Part shown: in pieces, positions 1 to 10,155 of the stretch | Layout: the number at the start of each line of letters is the position of its first letter | Position numbering within the stretch: position 1 is the stretch's first letter | Source: Telopea speciosissima | Lineage: Eukaryota > Streptophyta > Magnoliopsida > Proteales > Proteaceae | Direction: 5' to 3' | DNA length: 64,000 bases | NCBI RefSeq assembly: GCF_018873765.1 | Contig: NC_057918.1 | Span: 69,539,871 to 69,603,870 of the forward strand | Position numbers and translations under genes: made by a program | The notes under the pieces: model-generated | The model's input: only the letters and a program-made list of their open reading frames with translations | Told to the model about the DNA's origin: nothing | Database searches by the model: none

Positions 1-677
1 CCTAGTTGGTCCCCTACCAATCTAGGACTACATTACCATTTTTGCTCAATGTCCTCATCCCTTACTAATACTCTACCATCTTCATTTTTAATATATCTAA
101 TATGGTTGAAATCTCTACTCTTCCTTTCTCTCGTTCTAGCTGTCTTATATATAGCTTTTTCCTTTTCCTTTGTGTTCAAATTGTTATAAAGAACTTCATG
201 TTTATACACCCTTGCTTTCCCCACAATCTTAGCTTCATTTCTGGCAAATATATATCTTTTTAGATCCTCTACCTCATTGTTTTGCTATGTCTTAAAACTA
301 GCTTTCTTAGTCTTAATGGTTCCTTGAACCTCCTCATCCCACCACCAAGTCTCCCTAAGGGCATGGCTGTTTCCTTTCGATTCCCCTAGGACCTCTTTAG
401 CAACCTTCTTTATATAAGTTATCTCATTTCACATCGTATTAGTGTCTCCCTCAAAGTCTCACTTTCCTCACTTTCCTTGTTTAACCACTTTATCAGTAAA
501 TGAATTCAAGGATTCTCTTTTTAAGCTCCACCAGCTTATCTTAGGGCAACTAAGCTCCCCTATTTTTCAATTCTGCGTAATGAGGTACTTATCCATCACT
601 ACCAATCTATGTTGAGTGGTCAGGCTCTTCCCAAGTATAATGTTGCTGTCCTTACAAAATAATCTATCAGACCTTCT
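1..677 (-). mobile_element. RTE-type LINE ORF2 fragment (endonuclease end to RT linker)
   Basis: Read on the minus strand, this shows the end of the endonuclease and the linker before reverse transcriptase of a plant RTE-clade LINE. Visible stretches are RRSDRLFCKDS near 640-675, LTTQHR near 610-625, TWWWDEEVQGTIKTK near 300-350, and the linker at 33-224 containing YKTARTRERKSRDFN and IKNEDGRVLV. These recur in plant RTE LINE proteins. Frames are interrupted (for example a stop after the VMDKYLIT stretch), so it is a dead copy. It runs off the left edge, so the RT itself would lie outside. The junction with the next element is near 670-680 and is not sharp. Confidence 0.75.
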
Positions 678-1546
678 GGTTGGGAAGAAATCTATTCGGA
701 TGGTGGTATGCCCACTGTTGTCGTCCCAACTTCCGTAGACTCTTCGAAAGTGGCTCTCTGCCTTGCTGATTTTCTTGAGTCTGAAGCAAAGCTGTGGGAG
801 AATTATCTTGTTGGAAATTTCTTGGCTCTCGCCCTCCCTTCCATATCGTTAAGCTGTCCCTTTCCAAGCAATGGTGCCCTCAGGGAACCTTGGACACCTA
901 TCTGCTTGACAATGAATTTTTCATCTTCAAGTTCTCCTCTTCTCTTGATAAGGTTCGTGCTCTCGAAGGTGGTCCCTGGCTGGTGGGGAAGAAGCCAATT
1001 TTCTTGCGCCAATGGCACCGTCAGCTGCAGCTTAGACGAGTGGACCTCTCCTCTATCCCTCTGTGGATTTTTCTTCCTGGATTGCCGCTCCATTACTGGT
1101 GTACCGATGGTCTCAGTACCATTGGCTTTGTTCTGGGAAAGCCTTTGTTCTCTGATGTGCGAACCATGCGTAAGGATCGCTTGGCCTTTGCGAGGATCTG
1201 CGTCGAAGTCTTTGCACATGACCCTCTTCCTTCCTTCATCACTGTGAATGAAGGGGATGCTTTCTGCTTTGAGCAGGATGTGCACTATGACTGGAAGTCC
1301 CCGCAGTGCTTGGTGTGCAAAGCGTTTGGCCATGACTCCCATCTCTGCACTCCTATGGAAAAGGCAAACGATGCCCCAAATCTCCCTGCTGCTGAAGTTC
1401 TAGCTCCCTGTGGTGATGTCGATGTGAATGCTCGTGTGGCAACGGAAATTGATGCCCTAAACCTCACTGTTGCTGAAGCTTCAGCTCCCTGCGGTGAAGT
1501 CGTGGTGAATGCTCATCGTCTTCCCTCTGATAGATCTCTTTCTTGA
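672..1546 (+). pseudogene. LINE-2 ORF1 (gag-like, DUF4283 plus CCHC knuckle), frameshifted
   Basis: This is the nucleic-acid-binding ORF1 of plant L1 elements. The reading frame begins no later than 672 (first Met at 708) with FLESEAKLWENYLVG. It shifts near 820-835 into a second frame that runs from 794 to the stop at 1546 (RPPFHIVKLSLSKQW, LEGGPWLVG). This is the usual DUF4283 order. A zinc knuckle, CLVCKAFGHDSHLC, lies near 1305-1350. The tail is Ala/Pro/Val-rich and holds an approximate internal duplication (PAAEVLAPCGDV / TVAEASAPCGEV). The frameshift makes it a pseudogene. Confidence 0.75.
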
Positions 1547-2115
1547 GGGAGGCCGAGAGCTAGGTTCCGACACCGGAATAATCGTTGGGTAAAGAAGCTT
1601 CCGGCTGAGGCCTCCAAGGCCCTGTCGCTATCGAAGTAGCAGCCTTGGAGAGATTGTTAGAATTGCTTCAGCCTTTTGTCGCCTGCTGATGATTCAGAGA
1701 TCCTGACTTGTCCTGAAAAACCCATTTTGAGGTTATACCTCGGAGCAGGTCCCTTATGGCTGAGAACCCTGCTGCTGAACTTTCCATTCCTAGCTCTGGA
1801 AGTGGAGACGACGCATCGTTGGCGTTGGCCCCTCCAGAAAACCTCCCTTTGGCTCCTAGCGTCTGTGCTTTGGCATTCTCTGTGCCTTCGTCTGCGCAAG
1901 GTCTTTTTAAGCAATCTGTGGGATCTGGCTTTGTTCACCCTTCCCTGGTGCCCCCCTCCTTTAGACTCCTGTACCATGTGTGACCCCCTGGCTTTATCTT
2001 GGATGCTCCTCTCCTTGGGTCGGGTCTCCTTATTCCCTCCTCTGATCCTCTCTTTCCCACTTCTGGATCTGGGTCGGGTTATCCTCCAATCTAAAATTCT
2101 CCTAACCCGGCTGAG
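1547..2115 (+). other. LINE-2 spacer between ORF1 and the nested LINE
   Basis: C/T-rich, with no convincing domain. It has the position and composition expected of the degenerate ORF1 tail or ORF1-ORF2 spacer of plant L1 elements. Long overlapping open frames here look like by-products of C/T-rich sequence. Confidence 0.5.
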
Positions 2116-3245
2116 TTGCTTTCTTCCCACCCAAATGGGCGTATTTGGATCCTCTGGGATCCTCGCAAAATCTCCATCTCCTTTCTTTCCTCCTCCTCCC
2201 AATTCATTCATCTCTGTTTCTCGGATTGTCTTGGCCATGCTTCCTTCTACTTTTCTGTTATCTATGCCCACAACTGTCCCATTCAAAGAGCCCTTCTTTG
2301 GGCTGACTTGCGTTCCATTGCCAGCAGCATTGGGTCTCTCCCTTGGGGCCTAGGGGGTGACTTCAATGTCATCAGATTCACCTCTGAAAAACAGGGTAGT
2401 AACCAGCTTGATTTGGAGGCTATGGAAAATTTCAATGATTGTATTGATGATATAGGTGTCAATGACCTTTGTTGGACGGGCTTCCCCCTAACCTTGAGCA
2501 ATAAAAGGGCTGGCATCCACCAAATCTCTTGTAAGCTCGACAGGGTTTTAGTCAATGAAGCCTGGCTGACCTCCTTTCCCTCCTCCCATGCCACCTTTGA
2601 AAGCCCAGATATTTCGGACCATTCCCCTATAGCCCTTGCCATTCAGCCTTACACTTCCTTTGGCCCCAAACCCTTCCAAGTATTTTGACATGTGGCCCTC
2701 CCACCCTTCCTTCTTGCCCACGGTATTGGAGGCTTGGTCCAAACCTGTTTTCGCCTTCACAAGTCACAACCCCCCTTATTGGTTTCTCTAGGAAGCTCCG
2801 CAATGTCAAGGAGGCCCTCAAGAGCTGGAATAAGAACATCTTTGGTGATATCTCTCTTCAAGTTGCTGATTGCAAAGAGAGACTTGCCTCCATACAGGTT
2901 CGGCTGCAGACTGACATGCACAATACCATCCTTGCTGAAACTGAAAAAGATCTTACTGTTGAGCTCTCTACTTTGCTCTCTAGGGAAGAGAGCTTCCTTA
3001 AGCAGAAATCTAGAATCAAATGGCTTGACTTGGGAGATTCAAATTCTGCTTACTTCCACCGCTCAGTTAAGGCCAATGTCAATGCAAACTTCATCACTCA
3101 GCTCTCTTCCACTGATGGCTCTCTTGCCACCACAGTTAAGGACATAAAGGACTTGGCTGTCCATCACTTCAAAGGTATATTCAATGCTCCTATGATGGAT
3201 TATGTTCCCCTGCAGCGACCTGCTGAACAAGTTTATCCCTACTAG
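2116..3245 (+). pseudogene. LINE-1 endonuclease and linker (partial, frameshifted)
   Basis: 2116-2688 encodes the C-terminal two thirds of an APE-type endonuclease, with NGRIWILWDP, LGGDFNVIRF and the catalytic SDHSPIALA block. The N-terminal part carrying the first catalytic Asn and Glu is missing. After a shift near 2690-2760 the frame 2685-3245 continues with the RT-proximal linker (RNVKEALKSWNKNIFG, KSRIKWLDLGDSNSAYFHR). It would nick target DNA for target-primed reverse transcription if intact. Confidence 0.75.
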
Positions 3246-4602
3246 CTACATTGATGGCTTGAGCTCTATCCCAAAAGAAGAGGAGATTCTGGAAGTCATA
3301 CACTCCTTAAAGGTGTCCGGAGCTCCAGGGCCGGATGGTTTCAGCATGGGATTTTTTCTTGCCACCTGGGACATCATCAAGGTGGATCTCATTGCAGCCA
3401 TTGAAAGTTTCTTCTTTAATCCCAGCCAGATCAAAGGAGTCAATTATACTTTTCTTTGCCTTATCCCTAAAAAGGAAGGTGCTTTGGCTATGAATGACTT
3501 TCGGCCCATTGCCTTATGCAATATCCTCTACAAGTTTATTGCTAAGATCCTAGCCAGAAGACTCAAGAGTGTGGTGGATTTACTCGTCAGTGATAACCAA
3601 TCAGCTTTTATTCCAGGCAGGAACATCTCTGACAATATTCTTCTGTGCAATGACATAGTCAAAGGGTTTGACAGGAAGAATCCTACCCCTTCCATTCTTT
3701 TGAAGATTGACATTCACAAGGCTTTTGACTCTCTAAGGTGGGACTATATATCTCAAGTTATGCTCAAGATGGGGTTCCCTATGCCTTTTATTCACTGGAT
3801 TAGTCATTGCATCTCCTCTCCAAAGTTCTCAGTCTTGATCAATGGCAGTCCGGCGGGTTACTTTGGTGCTACTGTGGGAATCCGTCAGGGATGTCCTCTC
3901 TACCCTTACTTGTTCACCTTGGCCCTGGAAGTCCTCTCTAGACATATTCAAATTTGTACAGACCAGCAGCTCATTGCTCCTATGCCCAAGTGCAAAGCTC
4001 TAAAGCTTACCCACCTTGCATTTGCCGATGACTTGATGATATTTTCAAAGGCCTCCATCGCCTCTTTTGAGTGTATCTTGCTTTGTCTGCAGCAATTTCA
4101 TGAGATTTCGGGCCTTCGCATCAACCCTGCCAAGTCCCTTATCTTCTTTGCTGGTATCCCTGATCCAGACAAAAGGGAGTTCCTAGTGAAATCAGGATTC
4201 CAAGAGGGTCATTTGCCGGTCAAGTATCTGGGCCTCCCTTTGATCCCAGCCAGGCTCTCTGCTCATCATTGCACTCCCATGTTGGACCTTATTAGGAAAA
4301 GACTTCAATTATGGAAAGGCAAGCTTCTCTCTTACGCAGGCAGGCTGGTTCTTATTAGATCTGTCTTAGAGGCTTCATACATCTATTGGTCTGGTATTTA
4401 TGGGCTCCCGCAAGCAACCATCAAGTCTTTGGAAGCTCTGTTTGCTGCTTTCCTATGGAAGGGGACTGATTCGCCAAGGTTCCTCCACCCCATTAGATGG
4501 GCTTCTGTGTGCCTCCCAAAAAAGGAGGGTGGTCTGGGCATTAGAAGAATCAAAGAAGTCAACTTGCCTGGCATTATGAAGCTGATTTGGAAGATAGCCT
4601 AA
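3202..4602 (+). pseudogene. LINE-1 reverse transcriptase domain
   Basis: A long open frame of 466 residues spans a nearly whole non-LTR RT. It shows SGAPGPDGFSMGFF, NDFRPIALCNILYKF (fingers), QSAFIPGRNISDN, LLKIDIHKAFDS (first catalytic Asp), GIRQGCPLYPYLF and LAFADDLMIFSKAS (catalytic FADD). The frame continues past a stop at 4600 with SIWVDWIYSGLLRQDS. It is the longest uninterrupted piece of LINE coding sequence in the window, but it lacks an intact endonuclease in the same frame. Confidence 0.85.
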
Positions 4603-5620
4603 AAAAAGAAGAGCATTTGGGTTGATTGGATTTATTCGGGCCTTCTCCGTCAAGACTCCATTTGGACTGCTTCTGCCTCCTCTGATGCTTCTTGGGTTTG
4701 GCGTAAGATCCTTGAGATTCGTCATCTTGTTCAAAGTTCTATCCTCTCCCTCATTGGCAACGGCCTCTCCACTTCCCTTTGGCCGGACAATTGGCACCCT
4801 AAGGGAATATTACTTTACCTTGTTACCCCAAGGACGATCTATGCTAAAGGTCTCCACAGGCTGGCTCTTGTTGCAGACATTCTCCACCAAGATGATTGGG
4901 CCCCTCCCCCTACTTCCTCCCTGCCGCTTGCTCTTTTGGAATGATCTTCGGTCCATCCATAGAAGACTGCCTTCTAGGGGTGACTGTGTCTCTTGGACTG
5001 CAAACAGCTCTCAGAAGTTCTCTTCCAAGGGAGCTTGGAATCTTATCCGGTTCAAAGGTACGACGGCTATCTGGAGGAAACTACTTTGGTTCAAGCACCA
5101 CATCCCCCACCACTGCTTCACTGCCTGGAGAGTCTTTACCGATTGTCTTCCTACGCAAGCTTTCCTTCGTAGGCACCAGATCCAGGTTTCCAATGCTTGC
5201 TGCCTTTGTTGGAACAATATCGAAGACTCGGCCCATCTATTTTTTGACTGCCCTACCTCCAGGGCCATCTGGAAAGGGCTTCTATCCAAGTGTTGGCCTT
5301 CCCATAGAAGGATTCTCACTTTCTCTAGAGAATGGATTTGGGTCGATATGACCTTTGGTGGTCCCTCTATCTACGACACTGTGGGGAAGATGGCCTTCTG
5401 TGCGGCCCTTAACCATATTTGGATGGAGCGCAATATCAAGAAATGGACCTGCAATTCTCATTCCTTTCAACAGATTTGGGATTCCATTTCCTTTGAAATC
5501 TCCTCCAAATTATTGACTGCCCCTCCCTCTTTTTGCTCTAACACCCCAAGGAACAGACTTAATGTTGTCTCCTGGGGCCTTTCAAATGTTTCTTTTTCGG
5601 CTCCAACTCCCTCTAGCTGA
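4603..5620 (+). pseudogene. LINE-1 C-terminal zinc-binding (zf-RVT) region
   Basis: Two frames are needed. The RT frame carries on after the stop at 4600 to about 4930, then the sequence moves to the frame ending at 5620. That frame shows the plant L1 zf-RVT block, with HHCFTAWRVFTDCLPTQAF and CCLCWNNIEDSAHLFFDC. No RNase H domain follows. The 3' UTR is about 80 bp and then the A-tail. Confidence 0.8.
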
Positions 5621-5877
5621 AGCCTTTCTTAGCCGTGGGCTTTTGTACTTCCCCCTTTGGGGACCCTTTCTTCTTTGTTAATGAATTCTTTTATTCACCC
5701 AAAAAAAAACCTCATCTCCTCGACCCCCCTGGTTTCCTGTAAGCTCCTTCCTCCTCCTTGTACTTTTGTCACCCCTCTTGGCTGCTCCTATTGGCGTCTC
5801 CATCACAATGAAACCAGATCTCGGTTTGTTTTGTCTAGGCTCATTGAGTCTTCGATGCCTCTCCTCCCTCTTCCCCA

Positions 5878-6904
5878 ATGATCCATGGTATTATTTGGAA
5901 CACTCGAGGTCTGAATTCTCCCTCGAAGCATGCTGCCGTTCGCGCTCGCATTCGCTCCTCTCGCTCTTGTTTCTGCTTCCTTTTGGAAACTCATATTAAA
6001 GAGACAAATTCATCAAAAATTCTTAGCTCCATTGCTCTGGGTTGGTCTCTACTCTCCAACTACTCTCACCATCCAAATGGCCGAATATGGATCATTTGGG
6101 ATTGCAGCAGAATTTCCATCTCCCTTATTTCCTCTTCCTCTCAATTCATGCACGCTAGCTTTTCGGATTGCCTAGGACATTTTTCTGTATTTTTCCGTCC
6201 ACTTCAATGTGGTTTATGCTCATAATTGTCCTACTCAAAGGACTTCCCTATGGGCAGATCTTCACTCCATTGCTATCCAAACTGTATCCCATCCTTGGGG
6301 ATTGGGAGGAGATTTTAATGTCGTCAGATTCAGCAATGAAAAACAAGGTGGGGATCATTTAGATATGGAAGCTGTGGAGTCTTTCAATGAGTGTATTGAG
6401 GATATTGGTGCAAATGACTTTAGATGGTCTGGTTTTCCCCTTACTTGGAGCAACAAAAGGCCTGGTAACAATCGCATTGCTTGTAAGCTTGACAGAGTGA
6501 TTGTCAATGAAGAGTGGCTTGCTTCTTTCCCTTCATCTCATGCAACCTTTGATAACTCGGACATCTCTGGTCACTCTCCCATCTCCCTAGCCATCCAACC
6601 CTTCTCTTCTTTTGGTCCTAAACCTTTCAAATATTTTGACATGTGGTCCTCTCATCCCACCTTTTTGCCTGTTGTTCAAGAAGCTTGGGACAAGCCTGTT
6701 TTTGCCTTTTCTACTCCTCTCATTGCATTCTCAAAAAAGCTAAAAAATGTAAAGGCTGCTCTCAAAGTCTGGAATCTCAATACTTTTGGCAACATTACTC
6801 ATCAAGTAGCGGATTGCAAAGAGCGACTCGCTTCCATTCATATTCGGTTGCAGTCAAATTTCCTTAATGGTTCCCTTGCTGAAGAAGAGAGAGAGTTCCA
6901 TTGA
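5878..6904 (+). pseudogene. LINE-2 ORF2 endonuclease, frameshifted
   Basis: It starts with ATG at 5878 and MIHGIIWNTRGLNSPSK, the normal ORF2 start of plant L1 elements, with the catalytic Asn (WNTRGLN) and Glu (LLETHIKE). The frame breaks near 6175-6215 and resumes at 6209 (VYAHNCPTQRTSLWADL, LGGDFNVVRF, ISGHSPISLA, where Gly replaces the usual Asp of SDHSP). It ends at 6904; linker sequence continues to about 7140 through further breaks, including a TAG near 7103. Confidence 0.8.
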
Positions 6905-7162
6905 GCTCTCCTCCTTGCTTGCAGGGAAGAAAGTTTTCTTAAGCAAAAACCTAGAATCAAGTGGTTGGACTTGGGAGATTCAAATACAGCCTTCTTTCAT
7001 CGTTCTGTGAAAGCTAGAGTTAATGCAAACTCCATTGTTCAGCTATCTCACCTGGATGGTTCTATTGCCGCTACAGTAAAGGACATCAAAGACTTGGCTG
7101 TTTAGCACTTCAAAGGCATTTTCAGTGGCCCTCAGGGGGATCATGCCCCCATTCATGATCAC

Positions 7163-7601
7163 TTGCTCAACAAGTTCGTTACTCCTGAATTTTATGCTTC
7201 CTTATGTACCATTCCTAAAGAAGATGAAATTGTGGAAGCTATTCACTCTCTCAAGGTGAATGGTGCTCCGGGACCTGATGGCTTTAGTATGGGATTCTTC
7301 TTAGCTACTTGGGATATCATCAAAATGGACATTATTGCTGCCATCAAGAGCTATTTCTTCAGCCCTAGTCAGATCAAAGGTATCAATCACACTTTCCTTT
7401 GCCTTATCCTGAAAAAGGAAGGTGTGGACGCTATGAATGACTATAGGCCTATTGCTTTTTGCAACCTGCTTTACAAGTTCATTGCCATGATTCTTGCTCG
7501 AAGATTCAAAAGTGTTGTGGATCTCTTGGTCAGTGACAACCAATTGGCCTTCATTCCTGGTAGGAATATTTCAGACATCATCCTTCTTTGCAATGATATT
7601 G
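7163..7601 (+). pseudogene. LINE-2 RT domain, part 1
   Basis: Fingers region of the RT: KVNGAPGPDGFSMGFF, NDYRPIAFCNLLYKF and FIPGRNISD. It stops at the LINE-3 insertion; the matching downstream part resumes at 9007 (RGFDRTNHAPSILMKIDIHK). The reading frame runs on into LINE-3 without a stop until 8005, a chance fusion. Confidence 0.85.
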
Positions 7602-9006
7602 CCAAACTATCTTATGGGTCCTGGACATGGAACAGTATAAGAAAGGTTCTCCCCATTTTTAGGAAAATGGTTAGATGGAGAGTTGGATCGGGAGAAAACA
7701 TAAGCATATGGACTGACCCTTGGATTCCACCCTGCACCACTGGTGACCTTCCACTCCTCTCTCCCAACCCTAGGTTTAACAGGGTTAATGAGCTCATTTG
7801 TAACCGTACTTGGAATGCGCCCCTAATTCGATCACTTTTTCTTGCTCCCACTACCAAAAGCATCCTAGCCATCCCTCTATCTAATCAATCTCATGCAGAT
7901 GCACTCTTCTCCCCCCTCACTAAATCTGGGACCTTCTCAACAAAGGCTGCAGCCAGATATTTCAAAGCAATCCCGACTTTGGGCGATCACCAATCTGGAC
8001 CATAATTTGGAAGCTGGGAATCCATCCAAAGTTTAAACTCTTCCTTTGGAGATTTGCACACGAAGGTGTTTCCACCAGAGGGAACCTTAGATGGCTAAAC
8101 TCAGATTGTACTATTTGTCCCTTGTGTTTGGCTGCACCTGAAACTTCTTGGCACTTTTTTCTGTCTTGTAAATTCACCAAGAGACTCTGGGCTGCCAGGC
8201 CCCTTGGCCTGCGAACTGAATATATCCAAGGTGACAACATTCTTGATGCCTTTAATCGCCTAATTGCTAACCTTTCCAAAACCGAGGTAAACACTTTTCT
8301 TGGAGTGGCTGCAATAACTCTCTACTTCATTTGGCATAATCGAAATGAGGTGGTTTTTCAAGGGAAAGAGTTCTCCCCCAATTCGTTTATGTATAACATA
8401 GCTTCTTGGATAAGGGACTGTGCTATCCTTCATCATGATGGATCTAACCTGAACATGCCGGCACCCTCCCTTGAGGACAACCAGCCCAATCAGGATAAAC
8501 CCCCCCCCCCTAGAATTTTACCTTAACCAGGCCAAAAATGAGTGCGCTCTAATTGTATCGGATGGCAGTTTTGAAACAACCACCAAGAAGGGAGGTTGGG
8601 GAGCCTTTGTTTTCTATAACCATGAACTTGTGGACTGGTGTATGAACTCTGGTTTTGCAGGATCACCACAGGAAACAAAACTCAGAGGAGTTAAAGAAGG
8701 GATCAAAAAGGCACTAAAGAGAGATTGCAGGGAAATCATTATATGGACAGACTCGTTGGAGGTATGGGGTTGGATCAATTGCCAGGAGGAAAACCTGTGG
8801 TCGTGGGAGCACTACCATTTGCTGTTTGACATTAAATATTTAATTTCGTCTTTTAAGTCTGTAACTGTATTGAAACAATATAGAAGGCTGATTTCACCAG
8901 CACTCCCTAGCGTCGCATGCTAGGATATCAAACTCTGAACTGGTTTGTAAGTTTTCGTTTTTTTAAGCAGTAGGAATGTTTAATTCACCCAAAAAAAAAA
9001 AAAATT
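7602..9006 (+). mobile_element. 5'-truncated LINE with RNase H ('LINE-3') inserted in LINE-2
   Basis: A different LINE family from LINE-1 and LINE-2: it carries an RNase H domain. The target-site duplication TGATATTG is visible at 7594-7601 and 9007-9014, and the A14 tail is at 8991-9004. Content: RT C-terminal part (WTWNSIRKVLPIFRKMV, ISIWTDPWIP), zinc-binding block near 8000-8170 (CPLCLAAPETSWHFFLSC) and RNase H at about 8535-8900. Frameshifts lie near 8000 and at the 11-C run at 8500-8510. Confidence 0.88.
8471..8923 (+). pseudogene. LINE-3 RNase H domain (RVT_3 type)
   Basis: Begins after an 11-C homopolymer (8500-8510) that separates it from the frame of the upstream zinc-binding region (8122-8526). 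It shows the plant RNase H pattern IVSDGSFETTTKKGGWGAF (first Asp), AGSPQETKLRGVKEGI (Glu) and EIIIWTDSLEVWGW (second Asp). The role would be removal of RNA from the RNA-DNA hybrid. The C-terminal His block is not recognisable before the stop. Confidence 0.75.
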
Positions 9007-9861
9007 TGATATTGTCAGAGGATTTGACAGGACAAACCATGCTCCTTCCATTCTCATGAAGATTGACATCCATAAGGCCTTTGATTCCCTAAGGTGGGAT
9101 TTTATTGCTTAATCATGGGGTTTCCTTTGGTGTTTGTCAACTGGATTAGCTCTTGTATCTCTTCTCCTAAGTTCTCAGTTTTGGTTAATGGTAGCCCGAC
9201 AGGATACTTCGGAGTTTTTGTTGGTATTCGTCAAGTTTGTCCTCTTTCCCCTTGTTTACTTTGGCGATGGAAGTTCTCTCCAGAGAAATCCAGTTTAGCA
9301 CTTGATCAGATGCACATTTCTCCGTTACCCAAGTGTAAAGCTCTCAATCTTACTCATTTGGCTTTTGCTGATGACTTGATGATTTTCTCTAAGGCCTCGA
9401 TTGCCCCGCTTGAGTCCATTTTGCTATGTTTTCAGCGCTTCCTTGAGCTTTCAGGTCTCCGCATCAATCCCTCAAAGTCTCTATTGTTCTTTGCTGGGGT
9501 TTCAAAGATGGACAAAATTGCTTTCCTTGAGAAATCTAGGTTTCTTGAGGGTCTATTGCCAGTTAAATATTTGGGGCTTCCTTTGATTCCGGCAAGACCC
9601 TCTGCTCACCATTGCACTCCTATACTGGACCTTATCCGGAAGAGGCTTCAACTATGGAAAAGCAAGCTTCTCTCTTATGCAGGCAGATTGGTTCTTATCA
9701 AATCAATTTTGGAGTCGTCCTACATTTATTAGGTTTGGCATTTATGGCTTCCCTCAAGCAATTATCAAGTCCTTGGAATCCCTCATGGCTTCTTTTCTTT
9801 GGAAGGCCAATGATTCCTCAAGATTTCTCCATTCTCTTAGCTGGGCTGCCATGTGTCTCCC
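9007..9861 (+). pseudogene. LINE-2 RT domain, part 2
   Basis: The RT resumes after LINE-3 with MKIDIHKAFDSLRWDF, then a frame break near 9110, FSVLVNGSPTGYFGVFVGIRQ, LTHLAFADDLMIFSKAS (catalytic) and SGLRINPSKSLLFFAGV. A stop at 9730-9732 and a shift lead into FGIYGFPQAIIKSLESLMASF, cut at 9861 by the copia LTR. The protein resumes at 15640 as KKEGGLGI. Confidence 0.85.
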
Positions 9862-10144
9862 TGTAGAAATTAGTGAATGGCTTGATTGATCAATGAGATC
9901 AGTCAAGCTCTCTATTTATAATAATAATAATAAAAGAGATTACAAAGGGAAACACTGTTCACGACACTGTTCACGTGAACAGTATCACAGCCCAAATATA
10001 ACTCTAATTCTAACTAGTTAAATAGAGCTAGAATAGAACTAGGAAAGGGAAAATAACTAAAATAGAAATAACACCCCATGGGTCGATCTTATATCATGGA
10101 TCGACCCATGTCACACGTAATACCCAAATACCCATATTCCAACA
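9862..10144 (-). repeat. Copia-1 3' LTR (283 bp)
   Basis: Terminal TG at 9862 and CA at 10144 on the plus strand. On the element strand a TATA box (TATAAATAGAG, complement of about 9911-9921) lies near the inner end, leaving a short R-U5. It contains the 18-bp perfect palindrome ACTGTTCACGTGAACAGT at 9966-9983 with a central CACGTG (G-box), and a second inverted repeat CATGGGTCGATC/GATCGACCCATG near 10077-10111. It carries an 8-bp duplication near 10122-10137 that the other LTR lacks. Confidence 0.95.
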
Positions 10145-10155
10145 TTCCCCCTCAA
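10145..10155 (-). promoter_or_regulatory. Copia-1 polypurine tract
   Basis: The minus strand reads TTGAGGGGGAA directly before the 3' LTR, the standard copia plus-strand primer. Confidence 0.88.

Larger units (their letters stand above)
2116..5709 (+). mobile_element. 5'-truncated L1-type LINE ('LINE-1') nested in LINE-2
   Basis: A close relative of LINE-2: endonuclease, RT and zinc-finger segments match it closely at the protein level. It begins midway through the endonuclease (homology starts near 2116-2125) and ends in TTTATTCACCC plus A9 at 5701-5709. Immediately after the tail, LINE-2 resumes just before its ORF2 start at 5878. A candidate imperfect target duplication is 2099-2115 against 5716-5732 (11 of 17 positions equal). 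Frameshifts near 2690-2760, 3215 and 4930 and a stop at 4600 show it is inactive. Confidence 0.7.

Noticed and set aside
803-1342. Long minus-strand open frame overlapping LINE-2 ORF1
   Set aside because: Antisense shadow of the ORF1 frame; no domain and no start context.
1657-2353. Two long opposing open frames in the LINE-2 spacer
   Set aside because: C/T-rich sequence lowers stop frequency; neither frame has recognisable motifs.
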